A DNA stretch of 64,000 nt, from positions 1,690,001-1,754,000 of the forward strand of contig OX365954.1 of the NCBI GenBank assembly GCA_947247005.1, written 5' to 3'. Source of the DNA: Spisula solida (taxonomy: Eukaryota; Mollusca; Bivalvia; Venerida; Mactridae). Both the position numbers and the translations under genes were made by a program. Positions 58,681-64,000 of this stretch are shown here, piece after piece. Each line of letters starts with the position of its first letter. Position 1 is the stretch's first letter. The notes beneath the pieces were generated by a model. The model was not told the DNA's origin and made no database searches. It was given only the letters and a program-made list of their open reading frames with translations.

Positions 58681-59178
58681 AAAATAACCCGGCCCGCGTG
58701 GTGCTGCCGATAAGTCTATTTTTAATTTTACAACAGAGTGGTCTAATTTATATCCGGGAACTATTTTACATTCTGATACTTGATTTATAAGACTTTGTGA
58801 GAGTAAAAAGAAATCTAGTCTACAGAAGATTAGTGGGTTATGATTAGAGTGTCATGTGTATCTCGGTTGGTGCGGGTATTTTAAGCGCCAAATATTATGT
58901 ATATCATAATTAGCTATCAAATCCTTTATGCATGCTTGACATTTTTATGAGTATCTGACCTTCCGTTAACTTTATCTATTTTATAGTCTATGACAGTATT
59001 GAAACCACCTCCTATTATGATAGATTTATCTGAATGAGTATTTAAGAAAATTTCTAAAGTGTCATAAAAAGCTGTATCATCAATATTTGGGGCGTATATA
59101 TTTAACATAACAGTTTCATGACATTCCAAGTTGTTGCATTTTCTTGCAGATCGTAAATTCGTGGGAATTTCATTACAT
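58680..59178 (-). pseudogene. LINE I endonuclease, C-terminal two-thirds
   Basis: The frame begins NLRSARKCNNLECHETVMLN and continues IYAPNIDDTAFYD, IIIGGGFNTVIDYKIDK, ANYDIHNIWRLKYP, RLDFFLLSQSL and finally PGYKLDHSVVKLKIDL. The GDFN box reads GGFN, so the catalytic Asp is lost. The closing SDH box reads LDHS, as in many Tx1-like proteins, with Asp and His present. The N-terminal boxes are truncated. Confidence 0.8.
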
Positions 59179-59839
59179 TATAACTGACAATCATCTAAGT
59201 CTGGTAGATAAATATAGGCACCCACTCACAGTCTGGATAGGCCCGATTGTTCCTATATAGGTCGCTACATAATCATCCAATTTTTAATCAACTTAGCGAA
59301 ACGTCTCGATTTGATCAAATTTTATTGCTACTATAATGCCTAAATGGTCGTTTCGATTACGAATATGGGCTTTACACAACTCAAACGAACTTCCAACAGT
59401 TGCAAATAATTACATTATTTTAACTTCGTACTGATAAATGGATCACTAATGGGTTTATTTTAACCAAATTACGTTAAACCTGGCCTACATTGGCTAAATT
59501 GATCATTGTCATTTTCTAAGGAATTTGTAACTAAACCTTTATGCGTTGAGAATGTTGTTGTAGTGTTAACATAGCTTACGATGTCTATTATTTAATGTGC
59601 CAGAAGAACGATGTTATGTGCGATGTAAGTACAATTGTACTCTACTAGTCGCGTAAAATATGGAGTCAGAAATCACGCAAAGGCAGACGAAGTTCCTGGA
59701 GAATTTCCAAGAAAATATTTTATGAAAAAATAATTTTAGTAGTTTACCGTACTATGTATTCAATATATCTGTGATAACATTGAATAATAGTGAAGGAAAA
59801 CTATCAAACGAAAGATTACTTGTAGTCTTACACTAGTTT
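59179..59839. other. Non-coding stretch
   Basis: AT-rich, no gene or repeat recognised. Confidence 0.4.
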
Positions 59840-60060
59840 TAACTCCCCCATCTTTGCTGAGGCGATACATTGCTCGCACATATCGGTCGGTCCGTCGGCC
59901 AAATGGTTTTCGTACAATAACTTAAGAACCCTAGTATCTTCAATCTTACATGGAGGGTTGCCATCATTAGTAGATGATTAGGTGGCTCCTATTGATTTGA
60001 TGTCAATATGTCAAAGGTCAAGGTCCCTGTGACCTAAATACTCCAATCACACGAGAGTAT
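59840..60060 (+). repeat. Dispersed CAAAGGTCAAGGTC repeat
   Basis: TCGGTCGGTCCGTCGGCCAA, AACTTAAGAACC, CATTAGTAGATGAT and TATGTCAAAGGTCAAGGTCC appear in the same order as in 52325-52640. A related fragment, TTATCAATAGTAGAAGACTC, lies at 62103. Confidence 0.6.
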
Positions 60061-60127
60061 GTTCGATATGTATTCCGTCCGCATTCCGAGCGCATTCCAT
60101 ATGTTGGGTCAAATAGAATGTTTTTAC

Positions 60128-60922
60128 ATGCTCTAAACCTATTTCGTTAGAAATAAAATACTGTTGATTCAATGTTATCTGTCACAACCGCGTAAACAAA
60201 CAGTCAACTCGATCGATTACTACAGGGGTATCAGGACTCAGTCCTAACATAATTAGTGTATTTAAATGTTCAAAATTTAACTGCCCTATAGCCGAGTGGT
60301 TAACCGCTATGGTTTTGTGAGTCTTATTTTGAAAATGTATACAATTTACTGCGAGTTAAAATCCCAACAATGCCTATATTTTTTAATTTTGCTTAAACTA
60401 TCTATATTAATGTTTGCTCTTTCCGGTGATTACATACATACACTAAATAAACTAGATATATGCACATTTGTAGTTTAGCACACCAGGATTGAGTTCATCT
60501 TACGAAGATGGAAATTTCTGCAATTTTAGCATTCAATGTACTAGTAAATATAAAAACACTACATATCTATATCAAGCCAGATACCTTTTATCGAAAAAAA
60601 GGTATGATAAAATTAATTTGTCGATATAGAAACATCAGAAAAAAGTATTATAAAAAGCATAAGAAAGATTCGAAGCTTTACTTGGATTTCACCAATGATT
60701 TATGGTGACGCCATGCATTTAACGCACTACGCTTAGTTAGAACGATAATGAATTACACTTATTTTAATTCATAAACTATGGTCAAAGATGGTATGAGTAA
60801 AATAAGAGCGCTGATTGGTCAATACATACATTTACCTATTAAGAAATGGAACATGCTGGCGGTTTTAACACATATCTTTGAATCGACAAAAACTAAATGA
60901 AAATAAACTATGCTCTAAACCT
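60128..60922. mobile_element. Possible 770-bp insertion bounded by a 13-bp direct repeat
   Basis: ATGCTCTAAACCT occurs at 60128-60140 and 60910-60922 and could be a target-site duplication. Inside, TAGCCGAGTGGTTAACCGC (60290-60308) resembles the A box of a Ser/Leu-type tRNA, with a poor B box (GAGTTAAAATCCC) at 60352-60364. No coding motif is seen. Confidence 0.3.
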
Positions 60923-61270
60923 CTGTATATTAATTCGAATAGTCCAGATCACACGGCGTCGGAATGACCCGAAATGACGCAAGTCGTATGAAAATTCTAT
61001 GTGTTTTACTGCATGATCTAAGTGCATTCTAAAGATTATGTATGCATTCTGAGTGCATTTGTAGCGCATTCGACAATTCCGGCCCATTCCTGCGGCCGCG
61101 TCGAATGTTATGTGCATGTTCAGAACTTTCGAGATCAATTCGAAGTCGGATGAAATATCAAACGGCGTTCGAAGTGTATACGTCCGACATTCTGATTATA
61201 TTTTATATGGACTTCGGGCATTACGACTGTATTCGAAACAATACTTAAACCACTATATATACGGAATATC
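60923..61270. other. Non-coding, GCATTC-rich stretch
   Basis: GTGCATTCTAAAG, ATGCATTCTGAGTGCATT and GCGCATTCGACAATTCC recur, and similar words (CCGCATTCCGAGCGCATTCC) lie at 60080-60100. This looks like a decayed repeat. Overlapping frames on both strands are not credible genes. Confidence 0.4.
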
Positions 61271-61394
61271 ACTGCAGTGTGTTGATCCGTTGGGCCGTAT
61301 TACCTCGAGTTGCTTGTGTAATGCCGTATCTCACGAGCGGTATGGCGCAAGCAACGAGAGGTAATACGGCTTAACGGATAAACACCACTGCAGT
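61271..61394. repeat. 124-bp near-perfect palindrome
   Basis: ACTGCAGTGTGTTGATCCGT to GAGTTGCTTGTG is mirrored by CGCAAGCAACGAGAGGTAAT to ATAAACACCACTGCAGT. The arms are about 50 bp with few mismatches and the central loop is about 25 bp. A fold-back MITE is likely. Confidence 0.85.
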
Positions 61395-64000
61395 AATACT
61401 GCTTTATTATATACCTTCAAAAGTGAAAAACGCGTTTTGAACGCGAACATGCGGTTGATGTGTATACATTGACGTCATGAACGTTGGCATATTTTCAGCA
61501 TATAACGCGACGACTATTCATAAAAAGGCCATAGTTTACGTCGTGACGTCATTGACGTTGGCATAATTATTATTATGTTCGGCATATAACACGTCAGACA
61601 TGCATGATACGGATTCGGAAAACCAAACATGTATATTACGGAAAATGCAATTTGTTGCGTTGTATTCCATTGCCCGATTTGGTCTGTATTCGTGACAATA
61701 CATTGCTAGGTATATAATAAATTCTGTTATCACCGCAACCCGTACAAAACCCCGCGCAAAACGATCCAATGATTGTTTGTACCGAATTGTGACAACATAT
61801 GCGTGCACGTTCTTCGCTATCATTCCAGGCGGATTCGCAGGGTATTCGTGTTATATTCAAAGTATATTTGAATTTTATTTGAATTGTCTTCGAAGTATTC
61901 CAGCGGCATTTTGACAAAGCTGTAATAATTTTGGTCAATTGAATCGTCATTCGGAATGTGTTTTGAAATTTTAGTTTTTCAACTTCGGCTCATTCGAGAT
62001 TCGTGTGATTGGGGTATTACCATTTCTGATTATTCAAATGGTATCCGTTCAATAACGCAAGAACGCTTTGCCCTAGGATCTTTAAACATTACCTGGAGGT
62101 TGGTTATCAATAGTAGAAGACTCCTATTTGAGGTCAGTTGGTTGAAGGGCAAGGTAACTGAGACTGTTACTATTTCTGGCTATTGGGCTGCCATGGGGGC
62201 ATTTACCGTCACGACCATTCAGACACACGAACTACTTGGCCTGAATTGTATTACTATTACTTATCTTACTGATCAAACTATACCAACCTATATCGATTAA
62301 TGGTTGAAACATTAAAAGTGCTATCACGGCTCAATGCTCGAAATCGGACTATACCTGTCTTCGCCAGCGGGTAGACACGACAATGAAATCAAGTATTTAA
62401 CATATGAAGTGTGTGTATTCGAATTCATACACTTGTACTTCATATTAACGAATAAAACATGAAGCGACAAACCTCCCCCATTCGAAGAGCGATCACTAAA
62501 AATAAGCAGGTGTGTTGAAAGGAATACATCTAGTTTTGCTAACAAAAAATAGCATTAATCAAACGTTTAGTTACAATAAACTCTACATTTCAGTGTAGCT
62601 ATACGACGTGACTTTTGGCTACAGGTCAAAGACAAATTGGAAAACAAAAATAGCCCTAAGTATTTTATTTCTTCATCGTTTTTCATGAAATACACGGCAC
62701 ACTAAGGGGAAAATTATTTACTTTCCATGAAACATAAGAACTTTTTCAGCAGCTATGCCGTTTTGTTCCGCACCCTGTTAAACAGTGGAAACTACAAGTT
62801 TTATGTGGTATTGCTACACTGTAATCCCTCTCCAATTTGTCATTATCTTTTTTGTAATTTGTTCAAGTTCGTTGCTAATAATTACAGTACAGCAACGTTA
62901 TTGGCGTTGTATTTAGAATCGTGTTCGGGATGGAATACCGGGGGCGCATAATGCCCACAAAAAGTAATTTAGTTGATTATAATTGATATGTATTTGGGGT
63001 TGAATCTCGGACATTTCCGAATCCGTACAAAGTATAAAAATTAAACGATTTAAATACCTCGTCACACCTAACAGGAGCGACCTCCGAAATAACCTTTTTT
63101 ACGTCACGTTAGATGTTTAGTATTTCATTGAACTTTAGACGATACAGCTGTGTTAATTGTCACCTTAATATGAACGTATTTTCTTCGAATATGAACCAGA
63201 TGTTCAGGTTCGTGTAGTGTAATTAACTTTATTATAAAAGTTACCTTATGGTATTCTAAAGATAAAATGATGCCATAATTGCATACGTCACTGTCCTCCA
63301 GAATGACGTTATTCCATGAGCTTGTTTAATGTTGTTTATGTAGTTATAATATTGATAATAAGTATATGAGTCAATTAAAAACATTCGCAGGTTTTTAGCC
63401 TCCCCAAATGAAACATCCCAATTTCTTAAATATTTGTTGTCAAATATAATGGTTTTAATTGTACAATGTTATTGTCAAAACTCTTCTTGGACATTTATGT
63501 ATAGTTTCAACCCTTAATTAAGACAATATATATGTTTTTCAACTTCAAACTTAAAGTCACTTAAGTAAATTGTCTTTGGTGTAACGATCAGGAAATTTAA
63601 CAATACATTCTTTAAACAAACTGAATTCAGCTGATTTTCAAGTACATAGTAACGAAAATACTCATATCTGAAAATTTTTTGCAGAAATTGTAAATTGATT
63701 GACTCACATGAAATTGTATAGCAAAACAATTCACCAATATCAAATCTGAACATTTTCTACTACTTTGTATTGTATATATTACAAATAAAACAGATTTGTT
63801 TATTTTATTACTCGATATGAAGACAACACCATTTCCAGTAATATTCGATTTAATCACACACTAAACATGGTTTCTAAATAATTCAACGTATAATATAAAT
63901 GTGGATAAGTTAGGCCGCTCAAGACAATACCGGGTATCCGTGTATGTCTGTAAATCCCGTCGACCGAAAGGAAAACGGATTCGTTATACGTAATTTGATT
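61395..64000. other. Non-coding stretch to window end
   Basis: Two 74-bp related units (61462-61525 and 61536-61600) each carry TGACGTCA and TTGGCAT with GCATATAAC. A 44-bp palindrome lies at 62402-62445. Frames such as 61956-62300 (+) and 62727-62951 (+) show no recognisable domains. Nothing further is supported. Confidence 0.4.
62402..62445. repeat. 44-bp palindrome centred on GAATTC
   Basis: ATATGAAGTGTGTGTATTC and GAATTCATACACTTGTACTTCATAT on the same strand form a nearly perfect hairpin without a loop, with about two mismatches. Confidence 0.75.

Larger units (their letters stand above)
56160..59178 (-). mobile_element. LINE I: L1/Tx1-like retrotransposon, 5'-truncated
   Basis: Minus-strand order: second half of the endonuclease (59178-58690), pre-RT linker (58680-58249), RT with motif A missing (58218-57870), RT thumb (57869-57636), C-terminal domain (57573-56681) and an AT-rich 3' region. 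Wording such as RGPGYFKLNNS, LRSKAEWIDG and SPYLFIICLEI is typical of the L1/Tx1 group and differs from LINEs A-H. Multiple stops and frameshifts. Confidence 0.85.

Noticed and set aside
1..64000. LTR retrotransposons such as gypsy or Steamer-like elements
   Set aside because: I found no gag, protease, integrase or RT wording of that class, and no long direct repeats with TG...CA ends and a primer-binding site.

Overview
This window looks like AT-rich, intron- and repeat-dominated animal DNA, most likely from a bivalve mollusc or a close lophotrochozoan relative. I infer this from the many 5'-truncated non-LTR retrotransposons with mollusc-type L1/CR1-like endonuclease-reverse transcriptases, a tRNA-headed SINE with a V-SINE-like 3' end, and many short dispersed repeats carrying tandem GGAC or GACCTAG words. 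The species itself cannot be named. There are no bacterial-style genes, rRNA genes, CRISPR arrays or operons.

Only one stretch looks like host protein-coding sequence. It is a single large exon at 31643-32938 (+), 432 codons. It has a good Kozak start, a candidate upstream acceptor and TATA box, and it ends exactly at a consensus donor (AAC|GTAAGT). It encodes an unfamiliar Asp/Asn/Ser/Phe-rich protein with dibasic clusters and a repeated W-L-x-D-K motif.

Most other recognisable coding sequence is retrotransposon debris. LINE A (5742-8400, +) has an ORF1 that begins with a virus-like 2A peptide. It is split by a SINE and has lost its RT. LINE B (15000-20220, -) is broken by two insertions, one of them carrying a 969-bp TIR element. 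LINE C (22895-24009, -) keeps ORF1 and the first part of the endonuclease. LINE D (28555-29730, -) and LINE G (43290-45470, -) are CR1-like and share a 3' end. LINEs E and F (33706-34060 and 35800-36265, -) are C-terminal tails. LINE I (56160-59178, -) is an L1/Tx1-like copy with an intact FADD box but a damaged GDFN box.

The second layer is DNA-transposon-like material. Six TIR elements have clean TA or TAA flanks: 113-1128, 3230-3852, 17276-18244, 34589-35591, 52112-52990 and 54337-54566 with TA, and a seventh at 40189-40729 with TAA. Three of them share a CGAGGG terminus. Smaller fold-back elements lie at 24781-25031, 30219-30342, 48551-48694, 55139-55288 and 61271-61394, and a GC-rich one at 13134-13703. 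A 540-bp repeat occurs in opposite orientations at 25.5 and 38 kb, and the first copy is preceded by a four-copy 60-bp tandem array. A hammerhead-ribozyme-like motif of the kind known from Penelope-like elements lies at 50408-50480 (-), with a degraded relative at 10996-11030.

The layout is therefore one candidate host gene in a bed of nested, mostly dead transposable elements. The most interesting signals are the 2A-ORF1 fusion, the orphan exon, the hammerhead-like motif and the CGAGGG TIR family.
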